Assembly (NCBI GenBank): GCA_021234155.1
Contig: JAJEKV010000031.1
Coordinates: 9,744,838-9,808,837 of the forward strand
Direction: 5' to 3'
Source: Isoetes taiwanensis
Lineage: Eukaryota > Streptophyta > Lycopodiopsida > Isoetales > Isoetaceae
Length of the DNA stretch: 64,000 nt
Part shown: positions 46,386 through 59,010 of the stretch, in pieces
Layout of the letters: every line of letters begins with the position of its first letter
Numbering within the stretch: the first letter of the stretch is position 1
Translations under genes and position numbers: made by a program
Notes under the pieces: model-generated
The model's database searches: none
What the model was told of the DNA's origin: nothing
The model's input: only the letters and a program-made list of their open reading frames with translations

Positions 46386-48981
46386 TTTGGATGTGCTTGG
46401 GCTCATTGAAAAGTTTGAGGGCTCTCCATCGATTTCCATTTTGCCCACAATAATTGGTTGGGCTCGATTACCAGCTGAACATTTCGACCCTTTTGCCTTT
46501 TGGCGGAGATGATAAGATCTAGTCGTAGCCCCCAAAATGCTCCCGGGTATGTCGCATGGCAGGCGAATCTTTGAAAAGAATACCAATGTAGCTTAACCAG
46601 CAGGGGAAAGGGGGAGGGGTTGTTTATAGCCGCTCATAGGCTGGCTTGTGAAGGCCCAAGTGTAGCTAATACTAGCTTAACTATTTTAGGCTCCAATGGA
46701 CGGGGAAGAGTTTCCTCTATGCATCTTAACCCCTTAGCATTGTTGCAATCTTCTTACCTTTCAGCTTGTTGCTCCTGTTCCATCTTCTTTGTTGATGATT
46801 TTCCTCCTCTTCTGCCATGATAGTTGGTATGCTCTCTAGCACCTGCTTCTACGTAACCTAATATCTCCTTGCCTATCTCTACCACAACAATGATCGCCTC
46901 CCACTCCTTGGAGGTCATCTAATACAATAGCTTCGTATTCACGAGTCGGTTTCTCACGAATGGCTCTGCAAAGGCATGTCCTCCTGCCACTTCTTCTTGA
47001 GTTTTGGAGCTATCTCCACCACGGTGGATAACAACAAAAAGGAGGTGGAATCATATCTGCAGCAATTGCATACTAAGCAAAGGCCTTGGATGCTCGGCCC
47101 CCTCCCCCTCAGGGGATGTCTTTTATGAAGTGCAAGATTATCAATCGCTTTTTTGAACACTTTGGGGCTCGGTAGTGCAACTTAGCCATAGAGGCTCATC
47201 GTCATGTGGGCGGTGGTAGTGGCATGCTGCGTAGTATGCCATTTCGCGGAGTTTTTGGATTTAGGCGGATGGGGTCATGTCTGACCATCTCCATAAACTA
47301 ATTTTTTGCATTATCAAGCGATTAAGTGGTGGCAAAGAACAAGCGTTGTTTTCTGCTCATGTTTAGGTCTCTAGAGCTAGTTGCCTAATTGAATGGGGTG
47401 CTAATCCTTTGTGGAGGCATTTTCTTTTATATCAATAGTATGTGCCTGGTTTTTATAAATGCATATCACCATACAAGCCTACCTTAGTAGCCTTGTATAC
47501 CTTTGTGTGTGGATATGGGAACATGGCTAAGTTATTTTATATAACTTTGCCAACCTTAGAATAGATCCATTTTCACATGGGCCCATCCTGTTGGCCACCT
47601 GCCACATGGATGCACCCCATTGGAGCCATGTAGGGTGACATGGCAACCCTAACCTACTAATAGCCAAACTCTAACCCTAGGCCATTTTCCGGCTTCTACA
47701 GTCTTGGAACACTATTAGGTGCTTTCGAAACTCCATTTTAGAGAATCGTTTCTTCTTGACACAATATAGCTCATCAGCCCGAGGGCATGTACTTGGAGGA
47801 GGAAGTGGGAGCTACTTGAACCACTTGCGAGCCATGAAGGCCAGTGGCGGGTGGGAGTTCCTCGGGGAGGTATTTGGAGTAGTTTCCTTAGTAGATCATC
47901 TAGAAGCTAGGTTTCCAGATGCGTTAGTATCTCGTATCTCTAGTAGAGCCCCCCTAGAACCCTCTGTTTGGATCTTGAACCTGAATCAATGAACCCTAAC
48001 TATAAGTTAGATGCATGTGATTAGGATTAGATGTTATTCTCATTTGTTACCATGTTATGTGGATATATGATCTTTGGTTGATCATGTTTGCTCCTCTTGT
48101 ATTGGAAAGGGGGGTAGAGACCTAGTAACCTTGTTTGAATCTTGCTTCTAGTTTAGACCCTCTAATTTGACACAATGTGCCATAAACCCTTTTCTGCAAG
48201 CTTGCATCGCACCTTAATGAACTAATAGAATGCATTATCGTGTGAGAGCTTCTGTATTTTACCCATTCTTTCTCACAGTACAACCCCTTACCCACATGAT
48301 CTCCCTGCTCTAATAAAGTAATGATATGGACGAAATACGAAGCTTATCTTGTATTGATAAAACCTTGATTCTTATACAATGAACAATGCCAAAATAGCAT
48401 CTATGCACCGCCATGTTTGCTTCTAGAACCGACTCGAACTAGAGGAATTGTAAATAGAACTTCGCCAATAAAAGACAAATTACCTATTAACAAAATTTGG
48501 CGTCTCACTTTTAGGTCCGACACATAGACAAAGTCAATTCTTGTATCATTCTAATTATTTCCATGATTCTGAAGTTTTTCTAATGGCGTAAGAAGAATTT
48601 TACGGTTGGAGGCTATGAATAGGCTTGTCAAATATCGACAACTATCCCCTCGGACGAGAATTATGTACACTACATATACATTGTTGCCTAGGTCCCATAT
48701 TTCCATATATGGGCAAAAGTATGCTAATTGGGTATCAAAAAGCTGACTGACACTTAGATCAGCACCCTGGATGTACTATTCTATCATAGTATTCCACTTG
48801 TTATTAGTTGGAGTTGTTACATATTTCTATTGATTACCTAATTACCATGTGCTAGTAGCAGTAACACCTTAAACAAGCTGCCATATGAGTCTTTGTCGAC
48901 GTGTGTCCGGGGCCCTACTTTTGATACCCACCAGCATACTTTTGCCCATATGTCAGCAGACGCTATGATTCGAATCATGCA

Positions 48982-49191
48982 ATGGTGATAGTGTGTATGG
49001 TTAAGAATCCGGGTCAAATGCCAATGCCAGCAGATGTCTTGCTTTGGAATAAGACTAAGGATAAGCCCTTTGAATGGAGAAATGTGATTGACGGGGAGGA
49101 GAATGATAATGTTGTTTTAGTATCATTCTTGATCAACATGCGTAGGCGTCTTGAGAGAGCCACGATAAATCAAGCTAAAGCGGCGGAATGA
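48982..49191 (+). other. Open frame of 69 residues, unidentified
   Basis: The frame reads VKNPGQMPMPADVLLWNKTK then EWRNVIDGEEND and a basic helical end (MRRRLERATINQAKAAE). Amino-acid use looks protein-like, and the sequence could be an exon or a transposon fragment, but no family is recognised and no partner exon is evident. Confidence 0.25.
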
Positions 49192-49342
49192 GGACTATGT
49201 TCTACAATTCTTTAGCTTACATGAGGTGCGAAACATGATACTCTACTTGGTGATCTTGTTAAAATTTCAACAGCAGCTTAATGAGATGGAACAAATATTT
49301 CTTTACAAAAGGTAATTTTCTTTTCTCTATTGTAAGAGTGCG

Positions 49343-49645
49343 GTAGCGATATGCTAACTTGGAAAGCATGTCAAGCGTGATTTGTTAACCAGAGCTGCGC
49401 CGGGCATGATTTGCTAACCTTGAGTTCATGCGAGGAGGTTAACAATTCACTCGAGCGCAATTTATTAACCAATTCGCGCTGGCCTAAATTGTTAACCTTG
49501 AGTCAGCGCCTATAGCAAATCACGCTGGCGTGTGCTTTCGAGGTTTAAAAATAGCGTTTGGCATGCTTTTCAAAGTTAAAAAGCGCTCGCATGATTTCAT
49601 AAGCGAGGGTTAAACTTGTTCAAATCCCGCAGAGCGTGATTTGTT
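49343..49645. repeat. Degenerate array of GCRTGATTTGTTAACC motifs in both orientations
   Basis: Variants of AGCGTGATTTGTTAACC occur at about 49,374, 49,402, 49,455, 49,481, 49,588 and 49,631. Inverted forms (GGTTAACAATTCACTCGAGC near 49,438; CAAATCACGCTGG near 49,516) lie among them. Spacing is irregular (25-100 bases). The many partly palindromic copies could form hairpins. It is not a regular satellite and has no coding content. Confidence 0.6.
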
Positions 49646-50514
49646 TTGAAATCCGCAGCCAAGTATCGCCTCGAAGCATGAAACCTTAAAAGAAATGAAG
49701 AATATAAATATGTACTTAGTCTCAAAATTGGCTGACTTCAAATGCGCGGTCGTTTAACTATATTATGCCAATTATAGTTAAGATCCTAATTTGAAATTCT
49801 GTGTCCCTGCGAGTCTTGGTATAGAACATTTAACTAACCCTTTTAAAAATGCAGCCCGACCTAAATTTTTGAAACTTTCGGATCATTTTTCTTGATGGAG
49901 CTCCGATTAACAAGGGCTTTGAGCATTGACGGTTTCACATGAATTCAAGTATTTCTTGCACAAAATCATACCATGCATAGAATGAGACTTGAATTAACAA
50001 CTAAATTGTTTAACTTGATGTTGGAGATGAATGCCACATGCTAACATCAAATCTTAAAGAAAAGTTGGATTATGCAAGATTGAGGCCATCGACCCGAGAC
50101 TTTGTGCCATGGTGTTCCTTTACCCAAGGATTTATAAAGATAAACATTGACAATAGTTGTTATGGCGGACAAAAGTATTACCCAGGGCGACATCGGGGTG
50201 GAGATCTTGTCGGAGAGAGTGTTGGTACATTTGTTGCATGGCTTTGTTGATCGTCTAAAAGGGTGCAATTTCATTTTATATTTGCTTAGCGATGAGTATC
50301 GAGGAGAAAAGATAAGGTAGTTTCGTTAATATTACAAAATGTTACCGCAGATTTCAAAACATTACATATAAGCTACCCAAAATTTCTGGTACTAGGACCA
50401 TCTTTACACAATTTAGCCTATATACATTATACATTATATACATCAGGCCTATTTAGGATTTAGCAGGTAGATTCAAGTCGAGGACGGGGAGGCTTCTTAC
50501 GGATGGTGGAGTTG

Positions 50515-50691
50515 TTAAACGGGCATGTTATCATGCACCAGTTCTTCAATTCGTTTTTTCAAATTGTTATTTTCGATACATAGTGGACCAATCTGATTTA
50601 TAGCCTCATTGAACTATCTTGACATATTACGCATACTACCACTCATGCCTTCTCTGATTTCTCAGATGGCCTCTAGGTTAAATGCGGCCAT
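50515..50691 (-). pseudogene. Short coiled-coil-like relic with two in-frame stops
   Basis: From an ATG at 50,691 on the minus strand the frame reads 58 codons with two stops: EIREGMSGSMRNMSR, a stop, then FNEAINQIGPLCIENNNLKK and RIEELVHDNMPV. Heptad-like spacing suggests a coiled coil. It could be the end of a transposon protein, but there is no family match. Confidence 0.3.
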
Positions 50692-51318
50692 ATCTAAAAC
50701 GACAAAAAGGGCAATACTTCATGCATCTCTTGTTGTGGCATGTGCATGCTTGGCATGCGGGTCACCTCTTCAATTTAATAGCCATTGGAGTTCACGCTCC
50801 GCATGTCTGCCAGTGCTTCTTCAACTACTTCACAACCTTGCGACATTAGTCCTGCCATCTATTGCAGAAGAGGAAAAGTCAATACACGATTTATATATTA
50901 TATTCCAACACATTTAATCCAAGTCATGATGTCAACATTTGCATTTCACGAGATTGTAAGAACAGTCATGCTTGGCGCGAATGTGATAATCTAATAGATG
51001 CATAGGAGTGTACGCTTAAATTATACCTGCTAAGGCATGAAGTTCACAGTTTGCGCCAAGGCTGCTTGAAATTCCGCCCTAGCATGTAACCCTAAGTGTA
51101 CACTCCTGAGGCATCTATCGATATGATTTTGAGAATTAAAATCTTCTAACTTTCTCTTATGAAGCTTTCTTCAAGCTTCTTTGATTCTACCCCCTCTCTT
51201 CCATCCTATTTTCTATATATATGCCATTGATGCATCATCTACATTCGATTGCTAGTTATGTTCCCAAAATGCAAAAATTCTTATGCTTCTTATTAAAACT
51301 CTTTAAGACAGACTAAAG

Positions 51319-51452
51319 GTAACTCTAAGAGTGAGCTCTAAACATAATAGAGTAAATATAACTCTAAAGGTGAACTCTAAGCGTACAAGGTTTCTGATTC
51401 TGAGACATCCTTGATTTACAAAGTAAGCGTAACTCTAAGACTGAACTCTAGC
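51319..51452 (+). repeat. Three imperfect copies of a TAACTCTAAG...GAACTCTAAG unit
   Basis: GTAACTCTAAGAGTGAGCTC (51,319), ATAACTCTAAAGGTGAACTC (51,358) and GTAACTCTAAGACTGAACTC (51,429) share a 24-base core. Spacing is 39 and 71 bases. An old local amplification of no evident function. Confidence 0.65.
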
Positions 51453-52241
51453 ATGCTGAACAATTTAGAGCGAATATTTGAGGAATGAACTCCTAAAGTC
51501 TGCGAAACTTATTTTTATGTTAGAATTGTGGAGAACTTTCTTGCCCGACCTGTGTCTTGCTTCCTATCCATACAAAGCTTTCAAAGGTTCCTCGCCTTGA
51601 CCCTTTGGCAAATCAGGCCGATGCATGCAAAAGCTTCATTCTAGCTTGAAGCGCCTCAATCGATGTTACGCCAAATGAAGCGAGTTTAGAATACAAGAAC
51701 TAACTTGACAAATTTGCAAATGAAGCTTGGTAGCGAATGAATGAGCTACAATTCATTATTGACATATATCAATTTTTTTCGGGACATGCAAAAAGGTAAT
51801 TTCTGATTTTTATCTAGATTTTATGGGGTTGATTAGACAGGCCATACACGTCTGGCACGTGCCAAAAAATATGACATCAGAAATATTCCCGTAAAAATTC
51901 CTCATGGAATTTTATGACCATCATCATCAATTCTAAGAAACCCTAACCATCATCATAACAAACCTTATCATCAATTTTGTAGGCGTTAGGCGTGAATGAA
52001 AATTTCCATCATTAAAAAAATAAAATTATCCATAATGATTGTAAAAAATAAGCCTTATATAATTTTGTGCATTTATCACCTCAAATTACATTTTTTTGAA
52101 TATGTTTACTTCGTTTATAATTTTTATAAATTATTGCTAGAATTAACCTATTTATTGATACTTGAATTTCTTGGAATTAAAGCTCTAAAAAATTTCACAC
52201 TTTTGACCCCAAAGGCTCTTGTTGACAAGGTCTTAAGGTTA

Positions 52242-53882
52242 TGTGACGCTCCCTGAATATATACGACACCCGGCCGTATACATACGGGGACTTTCCCCTC
52301 CCATGGCTACTATCTCGCCATGAGCAGGGCCCTCCGTCTATCCCGGGCCATCTATGGAAAGATGCCCGAGTGAAGGACACGGAGGTGTCATTCGGCCCAC
52401 GCCTTCAATGGGACTCCTACGTCGCGGAAGCGTGAATACATGTTAGCACACAACACAAATATATATAAATAACCACCACGAAGGGTGGCACATCCATCAA
52501 GTACAGGCGGCAAAGAAATATGCATCTAATCCTAAGAAAAACACCCCAAACCCCGGGTTCTACCACTGGTTCGGACTCTGTGAGGATAGGCGATGGCTCG
52601 GTCTCAAAGAGATCGTGAGGAGGTATAACTTTTGGCGTTAGGCGGCATAGAAACAGTGGCTAGGGTTGTCCACTCCATCCGCCCCTCCACTGTGCACACT
52701 TTGCGGATGGGTCGATTCACGCTATGGCGTCGCTATAGCCTTAGGAGCAGGAGACTCAGGTATATCACCCTCTGAGCCTACTCCGGGGTTCATGGCCCCG
52801 GTCCGGCCGAGGCAGGGGGGAAGCGTCCCCTTCGGGATCATAGTGGTTCCATGGGTGAGCTAGAGAATCACGTGCGCATAAAAGCGACCCCCTGCATCCG
52901 TGCCGACTTACTCACCTAAATCTACTCAAAGTGCAAGGTTCCCCATCACGGGTCACACCTCTACACCCAGTGTCGGACCCATACCAGGCCCTCGTGACCC
53001 GGCTATCAGGCCCTAGCCCTTTGTAGGAGTCTCGGGGAGCCTTTTATGTTCATGCAAGACCCCACCCCACTTCATCACTGCGTCCCTTCTGCGGTGCTAA
53101 GCCATTCCATAGCATCTACAACCCGGTGGTCTCTTGTACCTGAGGCCCGCATCTAATGGGAAATCACGGGGGATCATCCTAGGGCATTCTACTACACATG
53201 GCTCGAGAGGTCTCTACCCCCCCTTAATTCCCCATTTCGAGTAATACTATGCAAAGAACTATCAATCCATCCTCTAAGAGCAAGACCAGAATCGAGGAAA
53301 TAAAAGAACTCACCTTTGCAATCAAGGGTTAGTTCCTACAAGTAAAAAACAGGAGAGAGCGGAAGAAATAAACACTACAAGTGCCCAACAGGGGCGCTAC
53401 CCTAGAATTCCCAAGCTATACTAGCCACCCACCTGAGTTCCTGCTGGACCCGTTGTCATTTGGTGCTTCCATCTTCCTTGGTCTTGGTGCTCATTTCCGG
53501 CTACAGGCAGGGTAAAGTGCTTGACAAGGTGGCTCAGCAGCGAGGGGTAGGCGCTCGACTCCTGCTCCCTGGACGATTTTGGGGAGACAATTAGTGTTAG
53601 GGGTCAAGTTGATGGCCCAATTTGGAATTCCCCATGCTGGCCAATCGATGTAGGCCAGGTGGCGCCTTCCCAAAGCATTTTTAGACATTAATTCCCTAAT
53701 CTTAGGTTATTATCTTTAATGTTTAAATTAGCATAGCTAATTATATCCCTTTTAGGTTAAGCCCCTAGGTTACAATACCCCATGGTGGCGTACCTTTATT
53801 GAAGTGGCGATGTCGGTATATTTATCATTATCACAGGTATACATGCGTTCATTATCTGAGTATAAATATGTGGAGCGTCACA
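52242..53882 (-). repeat. 3' LTR of the chromovirus
   Basis: Begins TGTGACGCTCC (52,242-52,252) and ends GGAGCGTCACA (53,872-53,882), a perfect 11-base terminal inverted repeat with canonical TG...CA ends. The polypurine tract adjoins its inner end (53,883). A TATAAATA motif lies at 53,861-53,868, and GC-rich segments lie at 52.2-53.2 kb. The five bases outside (GGTTA, 52,237-52,241) would be the target-site duplication; the partner cannot be tested here. ORFs inside the LTR are not genes. Confidence 0.9.
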
Positions 53883-53895
53883 TTCTCCCCTCCTT
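53883..53895 (-). promoter_or_regulatory. Polypurine tract of the chromovirus
   Basis: Read on the minus strand it is AAGGAGGGGAGAA, directly followed by the LTR end TGTGACG. This is the usual plus-strand priming site for LTR retrotransposon reverse transcription. Its position fixes the element's orientation as minus and the LTR as the 3' one. Confidence 0.88.
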
Positions 53896-54611
53896 AAAAT
53901 AATGATGTCCTCGGCATTGGGGTTGGATTGTCCGGAGGCGACTACTTGAAGCTGAAATAGAAAATAAGCGATTATTTGGGATAATAATACATTGAAGTTG
54001 CAAATATATCAGTACAAGCACCAAGGTGCATTTTGAGACTTATCATGAGAAAAAGTTCAAGGGCCAGAAGTCCGATTTTAAAACATCATAGGCGCCCGAA
54101 AATAACACATGTAAACAAAGCGGGTGCGAAAAAGTCGGGTCATGGCAACCCTCTATACATGGCGGGGTCTGAGCTGCTCAGCGGCTGCACATGTCAATAT
54201 ATCGGTATATATCAATAATATAATTAGATTGTGGTTGAAGGGACCACCCTATAAATAAAAGAAAACCCTATCTACAAGGAAACCTATCATGTCTATAGTT
54301 TGCAATTCATTTTTCGGCATAAGGAATGGTCAAGTTTCCATTATAGCGAGATGAGCGCAACCTATCAACTACATGCCACCTGCAAACAATTCGTGGTCAT
54401 GTCACATTGTTGACAATACACCCGTCCTAGAGAACGAAGGTGATCTCATCATCGGTAACTATTATTACTACGATGCATCTACCCCTCTAGGCGTTACTCT
54501 TGGCATTCAAGCTTCCAAGCTTACCCGTAGGAGTCTTGGTTGATAGCATCGTTGATGGTGCGACCACGAGATTCCATGAAGTCGGATAGTGCTTCTCAAG
54601 GTCTATCTTCA

Positions 54612-55900
54612 TCACCCGGGTAGCATCCTCAGGCGGTAAGTGTTTCCCTTAACCAAGTATTGCAACATTTGAGTCCTTATGGTTTGTTTATAAGCTCGAT
54701 CAAGAAAAGAGCTTGGGGCACTATCTCGGTGCTCCTCTGTCATTACTAGGGAGGTTGGAGTATCCAAAACCTCCTGCGGATCAGGGTGTGTTGTTTGAGG
54801 AAGACTCCCGTGAAAGACCTTGTGGATCTTCAAAGCGGGGTGGCAAATCCAAGCGTCGCTTTGTTCTCCAACACGTTCAATGATTTTGAGCGGCCCATTA
54901 TCGGGTGCCAACTTCTGCGATTACCAATCTTAAGCGGCTTGTTTTACTTTAATCTTAATGGCCTGTTAAGCCCACTGGAAGACTCGTGGGGTTACGTGCT
55001 TATCGCTACACTTTTTCGGCCCATTTGCGTGTAGCTAGTAAGTAACCACGAACTTAACCAAAGCTTGCATTTCCAAGAGGAGTTGTTGAGAAACCTCCAC
55101 TTTAGAAGCGAGGGTTGTGCCATGTGCCGGGAGTAAGACATTGATAACCATAATTTATCATAAAGGGGAGACATTACGGAAGACTCACGCTTCATCTTTG
55201 TTATAAGCAAACTCTACCAAATATATATAGTCGCCCATTGTGATTGCTTACTCCACACATAACCCGTAGCATATCCTCGATAGTACGATTAGTGCGTTAA
55301 ATGCGACCATCAATGCGAGGATGATATCTTTGTACTCATAGCAAGCTTGGTGCGGATGGTGGCGAAGAAATCTTTCGGGAATGCACTTACAAATTTGGGA
55401 TCCTGTGGGATACAATAACTTCGTGGCATTCCGTGCAACACGAAGATCTCCTTTGCAAATAGCGGAGGCGGTGTCGAAGAGGTGTGTGTCAGGTGATGCG
55501 ACATGGCAGAAATGAGCCATCTTCGACAATTTATCGACCACTACCATTAGTGCATCATATCCCGGAATGCATTGGGAGGCCTACAATAAAATCCATGGTT
55601 ATCACTTCCCACTTAGCATTGGGCACATCGGAGGTTGCAACTCTCACGGAATCCTTAAGCGCTCGACCTTGGTTTCTTTGACACACGACCTTTGCTTAAT
55701 GTACAGAGCAATGTCCTTCTTCATGGAAGGCCAAAATAGCGGGGCCGGATCTTAAAGTAGGTCTTCATAAAACTGCATGTCCGGCTATAGTCTTTGTTGT
55801 GTGTGTCATGGAGAATCGGCTTCACATTACTCACGAAGTCGGTACACACAACTTATCCTTGTAATATAGTAGGTGGCCCTCTTTCTTATATGAATGGAAA
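54612..55900 (-). pseudogene. Integrase and chromodomain remnant (chromovirus pol)
   Basis: The integrase core is recognised at 55,248-55,547 in two overlapping frames: VVVDKLSKMAHF, then FAKEIFVLHGMP and DPKFVSAFPKDFF. FIVGLP and a His/Cys zinc-binding remnant come just before it. Downstream, 54,612-54,911 carries GPLKIIERVG, HKVFHGSLP and, at the end, AYKQTIRTQMLQYLVK, which is the chromodomain-like tail. Integrase inserts the cDNA, and the chromodomain biases targeting to heterochromatin. Several shifts interrupt the frame. Confidence 0.85.
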
Positions 55901-56049
55901 GCTTCCCGCTCTTTATAAATGCGTGCCTCCTTAGTCGGACTATCCCAAACATCCGCGGACTTCGGGATGCGTGGCAAAGGTTTGTTCTATTTGTTTCCAA
56001 ACTCTTTGGTGAGTGTGGAAATTACATTACAATGGGTTGGGTTACCAAG

Positions 56050-57110
56050 GGATGGCGTGACAACGCATCGCAACCACATTGTGCTTCCCGGGGCTTATAC
56101 ATAATCTCAAAGTCATATTCCTCGAAATTCCATCCATCTCCTCGGCGGGTTGAGATTAATTTGGGTGGATAAATAACGGAGACTTTGATGATCAAGTATC
56201 CGACTGAAATCTTCTACCAAAAGGTAGTGTCTCCATATCCGAGGAGGAACAATGTGAGGGCAGTGCGGGGCGTTAAAAGCATCCTTAAGCTACGAAAGCC
56301 TACCTGGACTTTGCTTTCCAATGTTCCATCAATCCTTCACCTTCCTCGTGTTTTGTGAGATCGTATGTAGAGGTCGGCAATCGTTGCAAAATCCTTAACA
56401 AATTTTTCGATAATATCTGCTAGTCTAAGAAACTTTGGACTTACGAAATATTACATGGAATAGGCCAATCCCTTCTGCTTCTATCTTTCTTTGGATCATG
56501 GCGATTCCCTCTTTGAAATGATATGCCCCAAATAGTCCACCTTGGGGTGGCAAACTTGCATTTAGAGAACTTGGCAAAAGCTGATGGCGTCGAGCTTTTG
56601 TAAGGCCAAGCGAAGATGGGTCTCATGCTCCTCTAGAGTTTTACTATAGATGAGAATGTCATCAAAGAAAATAACAACAAAGTCATCCAAGTATTGGCGG
56701 AAGACATCATTCATTAACGCATGAAAGTGCGGGGGCATTAGTTAATCAAAAGGCATAGCGGTAAACTCATAATGCCCATATCTAGTCGCGAAAGCATTTA
56801 TGGATGTCCTCCTCCTTTATCCTTATTTGATGGTATCGGGGCGTAAATCAATCTTTGAAATTTTGGCCTTACAAGCGATCCATTAGATCATCGCCCTAGG
56901 CAAAGCGTGTAGCGATTCTTGATGGTATGCTTATTGAGCTGCCTATAATCAATACACATCCTCAAAGGAGCCATCCTTTTTCTTAACAAAAAGGATAGGG
57001 CGTAAAGAAAGCCGAAACACTAGGTCGAATGAAACCTAGGTTTAGTAACTCACGAAGTTGCTTCTTAAGCTCGCCAACTCTGGAGGACTCATGCGGTGGA
57101 CGCTATTTTG
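56050..57110 (-). pseudogene. Reverse transcriptase and RNase H remnant (chromovirus pol)
   Basis: On the minus strand PILFVKKKDGS and IDYRQLN..TIKNRYTL (RT blocks 1-2) lie at 56,900-57,010. The catalytic-box and connection region lies at about 56,450-56,700. RNase H ends with YDFEIMYKPREAQCGCDALS near 56,060-56,130, the conserved Y..G..N-D-ALSR block with the usual N-V-A-D replaced. The frame is broken many times, with local deletions. Confidence 0.82.
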
Positions 57111-57429
57111 GTAGGCTTAGTACACAGTTCTAAAAGCTATCTCATATTCTACCCCTCTAAAGGAGGAAGCTTACGGATCTCATCACGGGAAAAGATGGCT
57201 AAATTCTGGGAGGAAGATTAGCAATTCCCTCGGCAAGGTATCGATTACTTGCTTACGCAGCAGGATCAGACTCAATGGAGGCAAGTCTAATGTGTGAGAG
57301 GAGCTTATCCAGCGTATAGCTTTTCTAACTGCACGATTGACATAGGCTGCATAATAGGGCTGAATGGATCACCTTTAATAGTCACCACGAGCTCCATTGG
57401 CGTTGAAGGTAACTTCCGTTTCTCATGAT

Positions 57430-57925
57430 CTATATTGGCCTTTGCGGATGCCAAAATTCCATACCAACAATAAGATCATATTTGCCAATATCCATTATCA
57501 CCGGCACCCAAGGCAAGCTGGCACCCGATGCTTGCATCTTAAGGTTAATGCGATGGCCATGAGTGTAATCGATCTTACCAGCGGCTAAGGTGGCGGGCTT
57601 GATTAGGGACCTCAGCGTTTCAATTTTGCAATACACAGGCCATTCTAGGAGAAACAAAATTATGTGTACTTCAGGTATCCATTAGAATTATGAAAGGCTT
57701 CTTGTCTACTTGACCTATGGTGGAAATAACTTGGTGACTTTCGGCGTGCGGTTTCAATGGGCTGCAAGGATATGAGCGCACCAGTGAATGTACTTCGGGG
57801 AGCCTCCTCCTCGGCCAGTGGTGTGGACTCAAGGTCATCCCAATCAAGATTCGGCCATGGCCGGTGGGCGTCTGCGTGACATAAGGACAGTGCATGAAGT
57901 GCGGGATTGCGTATACACGTAGCAT
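57430..57925 (-). pseudogene. Protease remnant (chromovirus)
   Basis: 57,671-57,925 ends in KKPFIILMDT, the start of the retropepsin active site (LxDTGS). 57,430-57,657 continues in another frame with YDLIVGMEF, the typical later block (G-MD-L equivalent). Between them one shift is needed. A degenerate zinc-knuckle region appears to precede it. Confidence 0.75.
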
Positions 57926-58084
57926 GCCTTATCCGTGGGACTGTTCGAGCCTCTTTAGGAATGAATTTGTAAGAGGTTAGAACTTCTTACCCGACATTAT
58001 TGATTTATCGGGCGTCTTTGAAGGTGACTTTCTTTTCTTGGGCGTGAATTACATTGAGAGGGTCTGGGCGGGTGAGCGACGCCC

Positions 58085-58960
58085 TTATAAAGGTGTGTCT
58101 GGCGTTTGGGAGTAAGATGTTGGACGTTGGTACTGGCTTCGCGGCGTGTCCTCTTCAAGGCTCAATGCCTTAGCCTCGGCCTCCGCAACTGACTTGGAGT
58201 CTATGGCCTTAACCATTCGTTTAATTGATGGGGCCAACCCTTCAATGTAGCCCTCCACCGCCCTCTTCTCATTCATACCCGGCACATATAGCCTCAGGCG
58301 CATGAATTCATCAGTGTAAGCACGGGTAGACATACTCTTTTGCTCTATAGGTAAAAGTTTGAATCTGTTGGCATTTGTGCGCACGAGGCACATAATGCGA
58401 CTTAAAGGCTTTGGCAAACTTTCTGAAGTTGCATCTGCTCCAGATGCTTGGCTCTGGCATAGCCCTTCCACCAAATACGGGCAGCTCCTGTAAGGTTTGT
58501 GGTGGCAACCTTCCCTGTATCCTTTTCTGTCATGCCATAGGATTTCCCAAACTCCTTCATCTCATCGAGCCAGGACTCTGCATTCAGCCCACCTCTAGAT
58601 TTGCCATCAAATTGGGCCAATTTCCTATTTTTCCATATACTGGTTATGGCTGTATCAACCGTTTTACGGTACTCCTTGTCCCGGCGCTTCGCATGACCAC
58701 CAGATGATGCGGATGACTCAGAGGACACCGAAGTGGCTGATTGAGGAGGTAGCCTTTGTCCTTAGAAGGAACTCCGTCGGCGCTTGGGCGGTGCCTCCGT
58801 TGTGCGGGGCATGGGGCCTTGTTGGATGCGGTGGGCTGGCTGTGGTGGAGGACTTCCGTGCGGCGGGGTAACTCCGGTCCATCCTCTGAACATCTTTGCG
58901 GTGGGTTGGCATTTAGTACATAAGTCACGCAATTCAACTAATTGCCTCTTCATCAACATA
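58085..58960 (-). pseudogene. Gag remnant (chromovirus)
   Basis: Overlapping open pieces at 58,762-58,959, 58,402-58,728 and 58,085-58,474 (minus). The middle piece holds the retrotransposon-gag landmarks GGLNAESWLDEMKEFGKSYG and TGAARIWWKGYA. The next piece holds the second half, YTDEFMRLRLYVPGMNEK and VEGYIEGLAPSIKRMV. Gag forms the intracellular particle. One stop and at least one shift break it. The Pro/Arg-rich leader piece has no domain. Confidence 0.85.
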
Positions 58961-59010
58961 AGTTCTGCTTTCGGGGGTTAGTCTGGCATTGGCGTCTGCC
59001 GGTGGCGTTC

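Larger units (their letters stand above)
49646..52241. other. Intergenic, no supported gene
   Basis: ORF 50,038-50,250 (plus) contains GFIKINID-like wording seen in RNase H-type repeats but nothing further. ORF 50,609-50,917 (plus) overlaps the minus-strand relic at 50.5-50.7 kb. The last 500 bases before the LTR are very AT-rich. Confidence 0.45.
52242..59010 (-). mobile_element. Ty3/gypsy chromovirus, decayed, 3' LTR present
   Basis: On the minus strand the order is gag (about 59.0-58.08 kb), protease (57.9-57.4), reverse transcriptase (57.06-56.4), RNase H (56.3-56.05), integrase (55.9-55.2), a chromodomain-like end (about 54.9-54.6), then a polypurine tract and a 1,641-bp LTR. This gene order, with integrase after RNase H and a chromodomain at the end, defines a Ty3/gypsy chromovirus. 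Every domain is broken by frameshifts or stops, so it cannot move on its own. No sequence matching the LTR appears between 59 and 64 kb, so the 5' LTR is lost, displaced by insertion, or beyond the window. Confidence 0.9.

Noticed and set aside
50038-50250. ORF with GFIKINID as a LINE RNase H domain
   Set aside because: Only one short motif-like stretch; the remainder has no RNase H residues.
52666-53688. ORFs within the 52-54-kb interval
   Set aside because: They lie inside the LTR and have no domain.
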